Shown here piece by piece: positions 16,510 through 24,600 of a stretch of DNA of 64,000 nucleotides. Positions within the stretch are counted from its first letter, which is position 1. The number at the start of each line of letters is the position of its first letter. Source of the stretch: Streptomyces globisporus. Lineage in GTDB: Bacteria > Actinomycetota > Actinomycetes > Streptomycetales > Streptomycetaceae. The notes under the pieces are model-generated. The model had not been told where the DNA came from and made no database searches. It saw only the letters and a list, made by a program, of their open reading frames with translations. A program made the translations under genes and the position numbers. The stretch spans positions 186,001-250,000 of the forward strand of contig BMTG01000012.1 in NCBI GenBank assembly GCA_014649555.1, in the 5' to 3' direction.

Positions 16510-18197
16510 GTGAGCACCGCCGTGCGGTAGACGGGATGGTCGCGTACGAGGTCCTCGTGCGGGGCCTCGGCGGTGATCGTGCCGCCGTCGACGAGGACGA
16601 CGCGGTCGGTGGCGGCGAGCAGGGCGGGGCTGCTGGTGACCAGGACGGTGGTGCGGCCGGCGCGGGCGCGCCGGATGCCGGCGGCGATCCGGGCCTCGGT
16701 GGCGGCGTCGACCGCGGTGGTCGGGTCGTGGACGACGAGGACGCCGCGGTCGGCGGCGAGGGCGCGGGCCAGGGCGACGCGCTGGCGCTGGCCGCCGGAG
16801 AGCGAGCTGCCGCGCTCGCCGATCCGGCCGCCGGTGCCACCGGCCAGGGCGGAGGCCACCTCGTCGACGGCGGCGGCGTCCATCGCGGCGCGCGGGTCGC
16901 TCCCGGCGGGGGCGGCGGCGGTGACGTTCTCCAGGAGGGTGCCGTCGAAGAGCTGGGCGTCGTGCTCGGCGACGAGCAGCGCGGAGCGCAGGGCGGCGGG
17001 CGCCAGTTCGGTGAGGGGGACGCCGTCGAGTTCGACGCTGCCCCGCTCCGGGTCGCAGCGGCGGGCCAGGCAGTGCAGCAGGGTGGCGGCGTCGGCCGGG
17101 TCGGTGACGACGACGCCGAGGTGTTCGCCGGGGCGGACGGTCAGGTCGAGGGCGTCGAGTCCGGCGTGGCCGAGTCCGTTCAGGCGCAGTTCGCCGGGGG
17201 CGGGGGCGGCCGGTTCGGCGGTGCCGCCGGTCGTCTCGCCCGGGGCGGCCAGCACGTCGGCGATCCGGGCGGCGGAGGCCCGCCCCTTGGCGAGTTCGGC
17301 GCCGACCCAGGCGAGCACGCTGATCGGGCCCGGGAGGAAGAGGGCGAGGCCGACGGCGGAGACGAGGGCGCCGAGGCCGATGGAGTCGCTGAGGACCAGC
17401 CGGCCGCCGACGAGGGCGACGAGCGCGATGAACGAGCCGGTCAGCGTGAGCATCAGGCCGGTCTGGAGGGCGGCGGCGCGGGCGGCGCGCACATTGGCGT
17501 CGCGGGAGGCCTGGCTGGTGGCGCGGTAGCGGTCGACGGCCGCGCGCTCGGCCCTCAGGCCCTTGAGCACACGGACCCCGGCGACCAGGTCGGCGGCCAC
17601 CCCGGAGGCGTGGGCGGCCTGTTCCTGTTCGGCCTCGCTGCGGTGCTCCAGGGGCCGGGCCAGGAAGTGGCCGAGCGCCATCAGGACCGGCGCGCCGATC
17701 AGGACGAGGAGCCCGAGGGGCAGGGAGGCGCGGAGCAGGAGCACCGCGCCCGCGACGACGCCGACGACGGCGGCGATGCCGAGGGTCAGGGCCATGTTGA
17801 CGGCCCCGACGCGGCGGGCGTCCTCGGTGGCCACGTTCACCAGCGCCCCGGGCGGACGGCCCGCCTCCGCACCGCCGTGCGGGGCGAGGACCCGGCGGAC
17901 GACGTCCAGGCGCAGTTGGTGGGCGGCCTGTTCGGCGGCGCGCTCACCGGCGCGGGCGCCGAAGCGGAAGCCGAAGGAGAGCAGGGTGTAGACGACGGCG
18001 AGGAGGACCAGCCAGATGGCCAGCACTCCCCCGTCGGGGCGCACCACGGCGCGGTCGACGATCAGCCCGATGAGTACGGGGACGAGCGCCTCGCCGATCT
18101 GATGGCAGGCGCCCAGGACCGATCCGACGGTCACGTCCCGACGCTGTCCCGCGACAGCACGGCGTATGACGCCGCGCCCGGCGCTGTCAGCCCCCAC
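16506..18197 (-). CDS. ABC transporter, membrane-ATPase fusion, subunit A (degenerate Walker A)
   Basis: A 563-aa half-transporter with exporter-type membrane domain and ATPase. The signature LSGGQRQRVALARAL (about residue 465) is intact, but the P-loop is replaced by GVVVTDPADAAT (about 361-372) with no Gly-Lys-Ser, and Walker B reads VVHDPTTAVD, with Asp in place of the catalytic Glu. It cannot bind ATP in its own P-loop but can complete the site of subunit B. It starts with GTG after GAGGAG, 70 bp from an iron box, and is the first gene of the iron block. Confidence 0.92.
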   Translation of the reverse strand: MGADSAGRGVIRRAVAGQRRDVTVGSVLGACHQIGEALVPVLIGLIVDRAVVRPDGGVLAIWLVLLAVVYTLLSFGFRFGARAGERAAEQAAHQLRLDVVRRVLAPHGGAEAGRPPGALVNVATEDARRVGAVNMALTLGIAAVVGVVAGAVLLLRASLPLGLLVLIGAPVLMALGHFLARPLEHRSEAEQEQAAHASGVAADLVAGVRVLKGLRAERAAVDRYRATSQASRDANVRAARAAALQTGLMLTLTGSFIALVALVGGRLVLSDSIGLGALVSAVGLALFLPGPISVLAWVGAELAKGRASAARIADVLAAPGETTGGTAEPAAPAPGELRLNGLGHAGLDALDLTVRPGEHLGVVVTDPADAATLLHCLARRCDPERGSVELDGVPLTELAPAALRSALLVAEHDAQLFDGTLLENVTAAAPAGSDPRAAMDAAAVDEVASALAGGTGGRIGERGSSLSGGQRQRVALARALAADRGVLVVHDPTTAVDAATEARIAAGIRRARAGRTTVLVTSSPALLAATDRVVLVDGGTITAEAPHEDLVRDHPVYRTAVLT

Positions 18198-18266
18198 TCA
18201 CCTGCTCCTCAGCCATGTCCACGAACAGCGGAGGGGGGATTTCAGGCCACCTGCCTCCAGCCAAAC

Positions 18267-18285
18267 GAAGGCAAGGCTAACCTGT
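18267..18285 (-). promoter_or_regulatory. Putative IdeR/DmdR1 iron box
   Basis: On the minus strand the site reads ACAGGTTAGCCTTGCCTTC. It matches 13 of 19 positions of the actinobacterial iron-box palindrome TTAGGTTAGCCTAACCTAA, with a perfect AGGTTAGCCT half. It lies 70-88 bp upstream of the GTG of the first gene of the siderophore block and overlaps the stop of the convergently placed MerR gene. Iron-dependent repression of the whole block is the obvious inference. Confidence 0.65.
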
Positions 18286-19095
18286 CGCGCCGGGGGTGAC
18301 TCGGTGCGGGTCGGGATCGCCGCTGTGATCCTGCTCGCCTTTCCCGTCCCGGCCGTCCCCGTCCGCGCCGCCGTCCGCCTCCTCCTGTTCGAGCAGGGCG
18401 TGCAGATGGCGGAGAACGTCGAGCTGGGCCTCGTTGTAGAACGTGATCAGGGCCTGCGTGACGACGGACCGGGTGAGCTTCCCGTTCCGGCGGGACGCGG
18501 CGTCCAGGTCCGTGATGAAGGAGTTGTCCGCCCGCTGGGCCCGGACCTCGGCCGCCAGGTGCGCCGCCAGTCTGCGGCGCACGTCCTCGGGGGCGTCGGC
18601 CGGCAGGTGCTCGAACTCCTCGGCGACCTCGTCGCGGGGGCGCGTGTACTGGTCCCGGATGACGGACATCGCCGTCGGCGTGAGGACGCTCGAATACGCC
18701 ACCAGGAGGTCCTGCTGGGCCCGGGGCAGCGTGGCGGCGGCGGCCCCGAAGTCCGCGGGCAGGTCGAGCGAGGCCCCGTCCTCCAGGATCGCGGCCAGTT
18801 GGCGGCGCATGTGCTGCTGGCGCTCGATGTTCGCCGCGAGTTCGGCGTCCAGGGCGCGCAGGATCTCCGTCGACCGGGCGTCGGCGGCGGTCACGGTGGG
18901 GATGTCGGAGAGCGGCACGCCGAGGTCGGTCAGCCGGCGGATGCCCATCAGCCGGACCAGGTGCCGTACGTCGTACCGCTTGTAGCCGCTCGGCGCGCGC
19001 TCCGGCTCCTCCAGCAGACCCAGCTTGTGGTAGTGCCGGACCGTCTTGAGCGTCGTACCCGCGAGTTCCGCCAGCTGACGCGTGCTCCATGTCAC
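18277..19095 (-). CDS. MerR-family transcriptional regulator
   Basis: A 272-aa regulator. The N-terminal winged helix-turn-helix reads TWSTRQLAELAGTTLKTVRHYHKLGLL in pieces, with YKRYDVRHLVRL and the short dimerisation helix after it (to about residue 120). The long C-terminal part (about 130-240) is helical and matches no effector domain I know; the final 30 residues are Asp/Gly-rich. GTG start at 19095 with GGAAAGGGA upstream. It is divergent from a secreted peptidase gene whose promoter has the MerR-type 19-bp spacer. Confidence 0.9.
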   Translation of the reverse strand: MTWSTRQLAELAGTTLKTVRHYHKLGLLEEPERAPSGYKRYDVRHLVRLMGIRRLTDLGVPLSDIPTVTAADARSTEILRALDAELAANIERQQHMRRQLAAILEDGASLDLPADFGAAAATLPRAQQDLLVAYSSVLTPTAMSVIRDQYTRPRDEVAEEFEHLPADAPEDVRRRLAAHLAAEVRAQRADNSFITDLDAASRRNGKLTRSVVTQALITFYNEAQLDVLRHLHALLEQEEADGGADGDGRDGKGEQDHSGDPDPHRVTPGATG

Positions 19096-19185
19096 GGGAG
19101 TCCCTTTCCGGGGTTCCGTCGCCGGGAGGGCCCCTGCCTCTCCCCTGCCCCCTGGCCGCCACGGATCACCTCGCACGGGGCGGGC

Positions 19186-19216
19186 TTGACTGTGCCCTTG
19201 GGGCACGGAGTGCGAT
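19186..19216 (+). promoter_or_regulatory. MerR-type promoter with 19-bp spacer and operator dyad
   Basis: The -35 TTGACT (19186-19191) is followed by exactly 19 bases and a -10-like TGCGAT (19211-19216). Between them lies the dyad GTGCCC-TTG-GGGCAC (19192-19206). A lengthened 19-bp spacer filled by a dyad is the hallmark of promoters that MerR proteins activate by DNA untwisting. The predicted transcript would start about 35 bases before the peptidase ATG. Confidence 0.7.
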
Positions 19217-19256
19217 GGGCGCGGTCAACCACCGTCAGCCATGGGGAGATGCGGAT

Positions 19257-20768
19257 ATGACACGAGGACGCGGGATCCGGCGGAGCGCGGCCCTGGCGGT
19301 CGCCCTCGGCCTCGGCCTGAGCGGGTCGCTCGTCGCGGGCCCTGCGGGCGCCGAGGAGAAGGAGGCACCGACCGTACGGTGGGGCTCCTGCCCCGAGGAC
19401 GTGGCGGCCGAGGCGGCGCCGGTCGTCCTGGAGTGCGGCACCGTCCCCGTACCGAAGGACTACGCCGACCCGGGCGGCGACCGGATCGAGCTGATGATCT
19501 CCCGGCTGGCGAGCACGAACCCGGACAAGCGGCGCGGCACGCTGATGCTCAATCCGGGCGGCCCCGGCGGCTCGGGGCTGTCGCAGCCCGCGTTCCTGGC
19601 GAACCGGGGCATCCCCTCCGAGGTGCTGGACACCTACGACGTGATCGGCATGGACACCCGGGGCATCGGACGCTCGGCACCGGTGGCCTGCGGATTCACC
19701 CCGGAGGGCCCCTACTTCGCCAACATCCCGCCGTACGCGGTCGACGACGCGGCGGTCACCGCGCGGGCGAAGGTGGTGAAGGAGGTGGCCGAGCAATGTG
19801 CGCGGCGCGACAAGGACGGGGTGCTGCCCCATCTGACCACGGCCAACACCGCACGCGACCTGGACCGCATCCGGGCGGCTCTCGGGGAGAGGAAGACCAG
19901 CTTCCTGGGCTACTCCTACGGCACGGCGCTCGGTGCCGCCTACGCGTCGATGTTCCCCGAGCGCTCCGACCGCATCGTGCTCGACAGCAACATCGGCGAC
20001 ACCCACCTCGACCGTGACGGCATGCGCCGCTACGCGCTCGGGGTGGAGCAGACGTTCCCCGACTTCGCCCGGTGGGCGGCCGCCCGTCACGACAGCTACG
20101 GTCTCGGCCGCACCCCCGCCGAGGTCCGCCGCACCTACTTCACCCTCGCGGAACGGCTCGACGAGAAGCCGGTCGACGGCTTCGACGGCAACGTGCTGCG
20201 CCAGCTCACCTTCGGTTACCTGTTCAAGGAGGTGCAGTACGCGAAGCTGGCCCAGCACTGGCAGGCACTGAAGAGCGGTGACACCGCGTCCGTGCGTGCG
20301 GCGGACGCCGGCGGCGAGGCGGCGGACACGCCGCCGTCGCTGGACAACCAGCTCTCCGTCTTCCTCGCCGTGAGCTGCAACGACATCGCCTGGCCCACGA
20401 GCGTGAACACCTACCGCAAGGGGGTCGCCGAGGACCGTGCGCGCTACCCGATGTTCGGCGCCGCCACCGCCAACATCACCCCGTGCGCCTACTGGCCGTA
20501 CGCCCCGGCCGAGAAGCCGGTGGCGATCGACGACGAGGGGCCGCGCAACATCCTGCTCGTCCAGAACCTGCGCGACGTGCCGACCCCGCACGTCGGCGGG
20601 AAGCTGTTGCGGAAGAAGTTCGCGGACCGGTCACGGCTGGTCAGCGTGGACGACAGCGGTCACGGGGTCTATGTGTACGGCGACAATCCCTGCGCGCTGA
20701 ACACCACCACGCGCTACCTCGTCGACGGGAAGATGCCCGGGAAGGACACGTTCTGCCGGGCGGGCTGA
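19257..20768 (+). CDS. Secreted alpha/beta-hydrolase, tripeptidyl aminopeptidase type
   Basis: A 503-aa secreted serine hydrolase of the SlpD/SlpE/Tap type, which cleaves short peptides from protein N-termini. It has a Sec signal peptide (MTRGRGIRRSAALAVALGLG, cleavage near AGA). The oxyanion region is LNPGGPGGSG, the nucleophile elbow GYSYGT (Ser near 225) and the C-terminal His is in DDSGHGVYVYG. Conserved Cys residues suggest disulfides. The ATG has GGGGAG eight bases upstream. Its promoter carries a MerR operator, so the divergent regulator probably controls it. Confidence 0.9.
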   Translation: MTRGRGIRRSAALAVALGLGLSGSLVAGPAGAEEKEAPTVRWGSCPEDVAAEAAPVVLECGTVPVPKDYADPGGDRIELMISRLASTNPDKRRGTLMLNPGGPGGSGLSQPAFLANRGIPSEVLDTYDVIGMDTRGIGRSAPVACGFTPEGPYFANIPPYAVDDAAVTARAKVVKEVAEQCARRDKDGVLPHLTTANTARDLDRIRAALGERKTSFLGYSYGTALGAAYASMFPERSDRIVLDSNIGDTHLDRDGMRRYALGVEQTFPDFARWAAARHDSYGLGRTPAEVRRTYFTLAERLDEKPVDGFDGNVLRQLTFGYLFKEVQYAKLAQHWQALKSGDTASVRAADAGGEAADTPPSLDNQLSVFLAVSCNDIAWPTSVNTYRKGVAEDRARYPMFGAATANITPCAYWPYAPAEKPVAIDDEGPRNILLVQNLRDVPTPHVGGKLLRKKFADRSRLVSVDDSGHGVYVYGDNPCALNTTTRYLVDGKMPGKDTFCRAG

Positions 20769-20821
20769 GGCGGCCTCACTCCCCGTACGGCGAGGACACG
20801 GACGGCTCCGGAGCCGGAGGC

Positions 20822-21370
20822 TCAGTCCCGGGTCAGCTCCACCAATTTCGCCACGGTGTTCCAGTTACGGCTGGTGGCGACGATGCCTTTGACATGACGG
20901 GGGCGGCCCAGCGCGACGGCCAGCTTGGAGCGGCCGAGGCCGTCGGGGGCGTACAGGTACAGGCAGCGGTCGCCGAGCCGGAACTCCTCCGGCAGGAAGG
21001 CTTCCGCGTCCAGGTCCGCGAAGCGTTCGGGGTCCAGGGGCCGGTCGACGTAGGTGACGTGGAGCTGCTTGCCCTCCAGCTCGGCGGCGGGGAAGGGGCA
21101 GGCGTCGGCGACGGCCGCGAGATACGCGGCGTCGCGGACGAGGCAGTCGACGGCGAACCCGAAATGCTCCCGCAGGGCCTGCTCCAGGGCTGCGGCGAGG
21201 ACGTCGGCGTCCTTTTCGTCGCTGCGGAAGACGGCGTTGCCGCTCTGCAGATGGGTGGCGATGCCGGTGTGCCCCAGTCCGGCGAGCACATCACGCAGTT
21301 CGGGCATCGGGACCCTCTTGCTGCCGCCCACGTTGATCCCGCGCAGCAGCGCGGCGTACGTCGTCGTCAT
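20822..21370 (-). CDS. DUF1697 family protein
   Basis: A 182-aa cytoplasmic protein that begins TTTYAALLRGINVGGSKRVPM, the characteristic N-terminus of DUF1697. Further family marks are LQSGNAVFRS and the C-terminal SRNWNTVAKLVELT. The molecular function of the family is not established. The start at 21370 is fixed by the family N-terminus; upstream in-frame sequence is shadow. It is convergent with the peptidase gene and has no operon partner. Confidence 0.9.
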   Translation of the reverse strand: MTTTYAALLRGINVGGSKRVPMPELRDVLAGLGHTGIATHLQSGNAVFRSDEKDADVLAAALEQALREHFGFAVDCLVRDAAYLAAVADACPFPAAELEGKQLHVTYVDRPLDPERFADLDAEAFLPEEFRLGDRCLYLYAPDGLGRSKLAVALGRPRHVKGIVATSRNWNTVAKLVELTRD

Positions 21371-21526
21371 GGCCACCCACCCTAGAACGCCTCCCCGGAC
21401 ACGCCGCAGCCGCCGCGCCCCGTGGGGGCGAGCGCGGCGGCTGCTGGGTGCGGCGGTGGCCGGGCGGCGGGGTGTGGGGCCACCGCCGCCCGGCATCCGG
21501 TCGGAACCGGGGTACTGACCGGGGTG

Positions 21527-22729
21527 TTACTCGACGACCTTGAGGAGCTTGTTGGCCGTGCCCTCGGTGGCGTTGCTGATGGCGTCCGGGGTGGCCCCCT
21601 CGGTGAGCGCCGTGGCGACGGCCTCCGGGGTCGCGTCCTGGTGGCCCGCCAGGTAGACGGCGGCCGCGCCGACGACGTGCGGGGTGGCCATGGACGTACC
21701 GGAGATGGTGTTGGTGCCGCTGTCGCTGTCGTTCCAGGTGGACGTGATGTCCGAGCCCGGGGCGTAGATGTCGACGACCGAGCCGAAGTTGGAGAAGTCC
21801 GACTGCTCGTCGGCCTCCGTGGACGAGGCGACGGTGATCGCCTCGGGGACGCGGGAGGGCGAACCCTGGCCGGCGTCGCTGGACTCGTTGCCGGCGGCCA
21901 CACCGAAGGTGATGCCCGCGGCGATGGCCTTCTGGACCGCCTCGTCGAGAGCCGGGTCGGCCCCGCCGCCGAGGCTCATGTTGGCGACGGACGGGCCCTT
22001 GGCGTTGGCGGCGACCCAGTCGATCCCGGCGATGACCTGCTCGGTGGTGCCCGAGCCGTTGTCGTCCAGGACGCGGACGGCCACGATGTTCGCCTTCTTG
22101 GCGACGCCGTGCGCGGCCCCGGCTATGGTGCCCGCCACGTGGGTGCCGTGCCCGTTGCCGTCGTCGGCGTCGTCGTCGTTGTCGACGGCGTCGAAGCCGG
22201 AGGTGGCGCGGCCCTCGAAGTCCTCGTGGGTGACGCGGACACCGGTGTCGATGACGTACGCGGTGACGCCCTCACCCGCGGCGTCGGGGTAGTTGTACGC
22301 CTTGTCACCGGCGGTCTCGGCCTGGTCGATGCGGTCCAGACCCCACGACGGCGGGTTCTCCTGGGTGGCGTTGATGCTGAACTTCTTGTTCTGCACCACC
22401 TTGGCGACGGCCGGGTCGGCGGCGAGGCGCTTGGCCTCGGTCTCCGAAAGGCCGCTGGCGGAGAAGCCGTTGATGCTGGAGTTGTAGTCGCGCTTGAGCT
22501 TGCCGCCGTACTCCTTGGCCAGCTCGGACTTGTCGGCCTTCTTCTCGTCCAGCATCACGATGTAGCTGCCGGAGACGGCAGTCGCGGCGTCCGCGCCGTA
22601 GACCGTGCCCATGGGGGCAGGTGCGGCTCCCGCGAACGAGGTACCGAGAAGAGTTACTCCTGCGGCGGCCGCCACGGCGGTGATCGCGGCAGTGAGCTTG
22701 ATGCGACGGGTGCGCTGGTGCTTGGCCAT
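21527..22729 (-). CDS. Secreted S8 subtilisin-like serine protease
   Basis: A 400-aa extracellular protease. It has a signal peptide of about 35 residues, an I9 propeptide inhibitor (SGSYIVMLDEKKAD to about residue 120), then a mature S8A domain. The catalytic triad is Asp in VIDTGVRVTHEDF, His in GHGTHVAGT and Ser in GTSMATPHVVGAAA; the oxyanion Asn is in GVAAGNESS. There is no C-terminal P-domain. GAGGAGAA precedes the ATG. It ranks with aqualysin/SAM-P45-like extracellular proteases of Streptomyces. Confidence 0.95.
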   Translation of the reverse strand: MAKHQRTRRIKLTAAITAVAAAAGVTLLGTSFAGAAPAPMGTVYGADAATAVSGSYIVMLDEKKADKSELAKEYGGKLKRDYNSSINGFSASGLSETEAKRLAADPAVAKVVQNKKFSINATQENPPSWGLDRIDQAETAGDKAYNYPDAAGEGVTAYVIDTGVRVTHEDFEGRATSGFDAVDNDDDADDGNGHGTHVAGTIAGAAHGVAKKANIVAVRVLDDNGSGTTEQVIAGIDWVAANAKGPSVANMSLGGGADPALDEAVQKAIAAGITFGVAAGNESSDAGQGSPSRVPEAITVASSTEADEQSDFSNFGSVVDIYAPGSDITSTWNDSDSGTNTISGTSMATPHVVGAAAVYLAGHQDATPEAVATALTEGATPDAISNATEGTANKLLKVVE

Positions 22730-23079
22730 GAAGAGGGTTCTCCTCGTCAGTCTTTGTGGGGGGATTGGCCCTCGGCCGGAAGATCTCCGGGGGCTGGTTC
22801 GAAACCCTGACCGATTGACGAGCGCAGATCAAGACCTTCATGGACGCGTGACTTGCTCAACAAGGTTTCGTAATAAGAAATCGGCCATGGCTGGTCACCA
22901 CGGCCGTGACGGCCGGCCGAGCGGTTACCTCGCCAGAATCGACGGTTCCGTGACCACCTCGTGAAGGCCCTCCCGCCCTGCATTCCGCCTGTTCAGAGCG
23001 GTACTTGAAGCATCGGACGCTCCCCGCCCGGCCGCCGCCCGCAGCCACCCCGTGCCCTCTGGGGCAGGAGTGACCATGC

Positions 23080-23145
23080 GTGAAGACATGTGAAGACCCG
23101 TGAAGGTGTGCGCAAGAGGGGTGAACGCCCGGTCCCGGGTGTGAA
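23080..23145. repeat. Helically phased GTGAA direct repeats
   Basis: GTGAA begins at 23080, 23090, 23100, 23121 and 23141, that is at nearly exact multiples of one DNA turn; the first two copies share GTGAAGAC. On the protease-coding strand the repeats read TTCAC, the core of PhoP-type direct-repeat units, but the 10-base spacing differs from the usual 11. Same-face spacing suggests a response-regulator or other multimeric binding site. Confidence 0.5.
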
Positions 23146-23218
23146 ATCGCGAGGGCGTGCGTGCAGATGCGCCGACCGGCACCACCGCGATACCGGGTTC
23201 ACGGAGCCGTAACAGAAG

Positions 23219-23264
23219 CGTCCCGCCCCGGGTAACCGCAGGTCGCGGCGGTCGGGGCGGGACG
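23219..23264 (-). terminator. Hairpin downstream of the glycosyltransferase
   Basis: A perfect 12-bp inverted repeat, CGTCCCGCCCCG / CGGGGCGGGACG (23219-23230 and 23253-23264), has a 22-base loop. It begins about 34 bases after the glycosyltransferase stop in the minus direction and probably ends that transcript. There is no T-tract. Confidence 0.65.
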
Positions 23265-23297
23265 GAGAACGTCCGGATATCAGTCAGGCGGATCCGC

Positions 23298-24497
23298 TCA
23301 GCGCGACAGCTCCGCCTCGATGAGGTCGGCGGCCCTCGGCGTACCGCCCTCCCGCGCCATCTGCTCGCTCAGGCGTGCGCACCGGGCGGCCACTTCGGGA
23401 TCGTCCACCAGGGCGAGCACCGCCTCGCGGAGACTCGCGGCGTTCGCCTCCTCCATCGGCAGATGCCGGGCCACCCCCAGGGACTGGAGCATGTCCGCGT
23501 TGCCGAACTGGTCGACGGCCTGCGGTACGGCGACCATCGGGGTGCCCGTGGCGAGCCCCTCCTGACTGCCGCCCGCACCGGCGTGGGTGATGAAGGCGTC
23601 GGCCTGCTGGAGGACGGCCAGCTGCGGGACCCAGGTGCGCACCTCCACATGGCCCGGTACGTCGCCGAGTTCGGCCGGGTCGACGTGCGCGCCGATCTGG
23701 AGCACCACATGCCAGCCCGGCAGGTCGCCGAAGGCCGCCACGCACGCGCGATAGAAGGCGGGCTGTTTGGTGAACGAGGAGCCGAGCGAGACGAGCAGCA
23801 CCTTCTCGGCGCCGGCGGGCCGCTGCCACTCCCCCTGGTCGGCGCGGTCGCCCTGGCAGGCGCCGACGAAGGTGTACATCTCGCGGTTCACCCGGTCCGC
23901 GTTCGGCTGGAGCGCCTCGGGGATCAGGACGAGGCCGCGGCGCGGGCGGGCCACGAAGTCGTCGCTGGGGACATGGCCGAGGCCGTTCTCGGCGAGCCAG
24001 CCGTCGAAGCGCGCGTAGTACGCCTTGCCTCGCTCGGTCTGCTTCAGTTCGGCGGTCATCGGCTCGCCGACCTCCTTCTCGTACCCCTCCCAGGGGACGA
24101 GGTTGGGCCAGAGGGAGATCGCGGGCACGTCCCAGCGGTGGGCGAGGACGCGGGCGGGATAGGAGGTGATGTCGTGCAGGACGAGGTCGGGCTCGTCGCC
24201 CGCGAAGGCCTCCGCGAGTTGCGGGAGGGCCTGGATGGCGTCGGCGAGGAAGGGTTCGATGTTGTCGATCAGCTCCGTGCCCCAGGCGTCGGGGTCGTCG
24301 TCGGTCGGCAGGGTCGAGGTCCAGATCACCGGCTCGGCACCGGTGGCGGCGACCTTCTCCGCGAAGGAGGCGGGGATGGCGTAGCTGACACGGTGTCCAC
24401 GGTCGACGAGCTCGCGGATCACGTCGAGGCTCGGGTTCACATGTCCGTGGGCGGCGATGGAGAACATGGCGATGTGGGCACGCGGGGATTCCGTCAT
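23298..24497 (-). CDS. Macrolide-type glycosyltransferase (GT1)
   Basis: A 399-aa GT-B enzyme of the OleD/MGT group, which glucosylates macrolides and other acceptors from UDP-glucose. The N-terminus [20 protein letters not shown] carries the catalytic His, and the donor site reads [26 protein letters not shown], ending in [13 protein letters not shown] (in parts). It has no membrane segment, so it acts in the cytoplasm. The ATG at 24497 is preceded at 20 bases by a perfect 14-bp palindrome. Self-protection or resistance is the usual role; the acceptor is unknown. Confidence 0.92.
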   Translation of the reverse strand: MTESPRAHIAMFSIAAHGHVNPSLDVIRELVDRGHRVSYAIPASFAEKVAATGAEPVIWTSTLPTDDDPDAWGTELIDNIEPFLADAIQALPQLAEAFAGDEPDLVLHDITSYPARVLAHRWDVPAISLWPNLVPWEGYEKEVGEPMTAELKQTERGKAYYARFDGWLAENGLGHVPSDDFVARPRRGLVLIPEALQPNADRVNREMYTFVGACQGDRADQGEWQRPAGAEKVLLVSLGSSFTKQPAFYRACVAAFGDLPGWHVVLQIGAHVDPAELGDVPGHVEVRTWVPQLAVLQQADAFITHAGAGGSQEGLATGTPMVAVPQAVDQFGNADMLQSLGVARHLPMEEANAASLREAVLALVDDPEVAARCARLSEQMAREGGTPRAADLIEAELSR

Positions 24498-24516
24498 GCC
24501 GCTCACCGTAGACGAG

Positions 24517-24530
24517 ACGAGACGTCTCGT
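24517..24530. promoter_or_regulatory. Perfect 14-bp palindrome before the glycosyltransferase
   Basis: ACGAGACGTCTCGT is a perfect palindrome whose last base lies 20 bases upstream of the glycosyltransferase ATG, and an extra ACGAG direct copy adjoins it. Position and symmetry fit a repressor operator of TetR or similar type. No cognate regulator gene is adjacent. Confidence 0.6.
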
Positions 24531-24541
24531 GCAACCTCTTT

Positions 24542-24600
24542 CCGTACCGGGATCTCTCCTTACCGGGACCTTCCGTACCGGGACCTTCCGTACCGGGATC
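24542..24600. repeat. Short tandem repeats at the end of the sugar operon
   Basis: Four copies of TACCGGGAYC at about 15-16-base intervals (from 24545, 24561, 24576 and 24591), with CTTCCG between the last three, fill the gap between the sugar-binding gene stop and the glycosyltransferase promoter. They form a near-perfect 15-bp tandem repeat, probably slippage-derived. Confidence 0.7.

Larger units (their letters stand above)
22730..23297. other. 568-bp gene-free region upstream of the S8 protease
   Basis: This gap holds the protease promoter and the end of the glycosyltransferase transcript. It includes an unusually AT-rich stretch (about 22855-22885, containing TTTCGTAATAAGAAA, an inverted TTTC/GAAA repeat), a row of GTGAA repeats near 23080-23145 and a 12-bp hairpin at 23219-23264. 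I see no convincing gene in it and cannot assign a definite -10/-35 pair. Confidence 0.5.

Noticed and set aside
14620-16530. 636-codon plus-strand frame across ABC subunit B
   Set aside because: Antisense of a half-transporter with clear Walker motifs; low-complexity composition.
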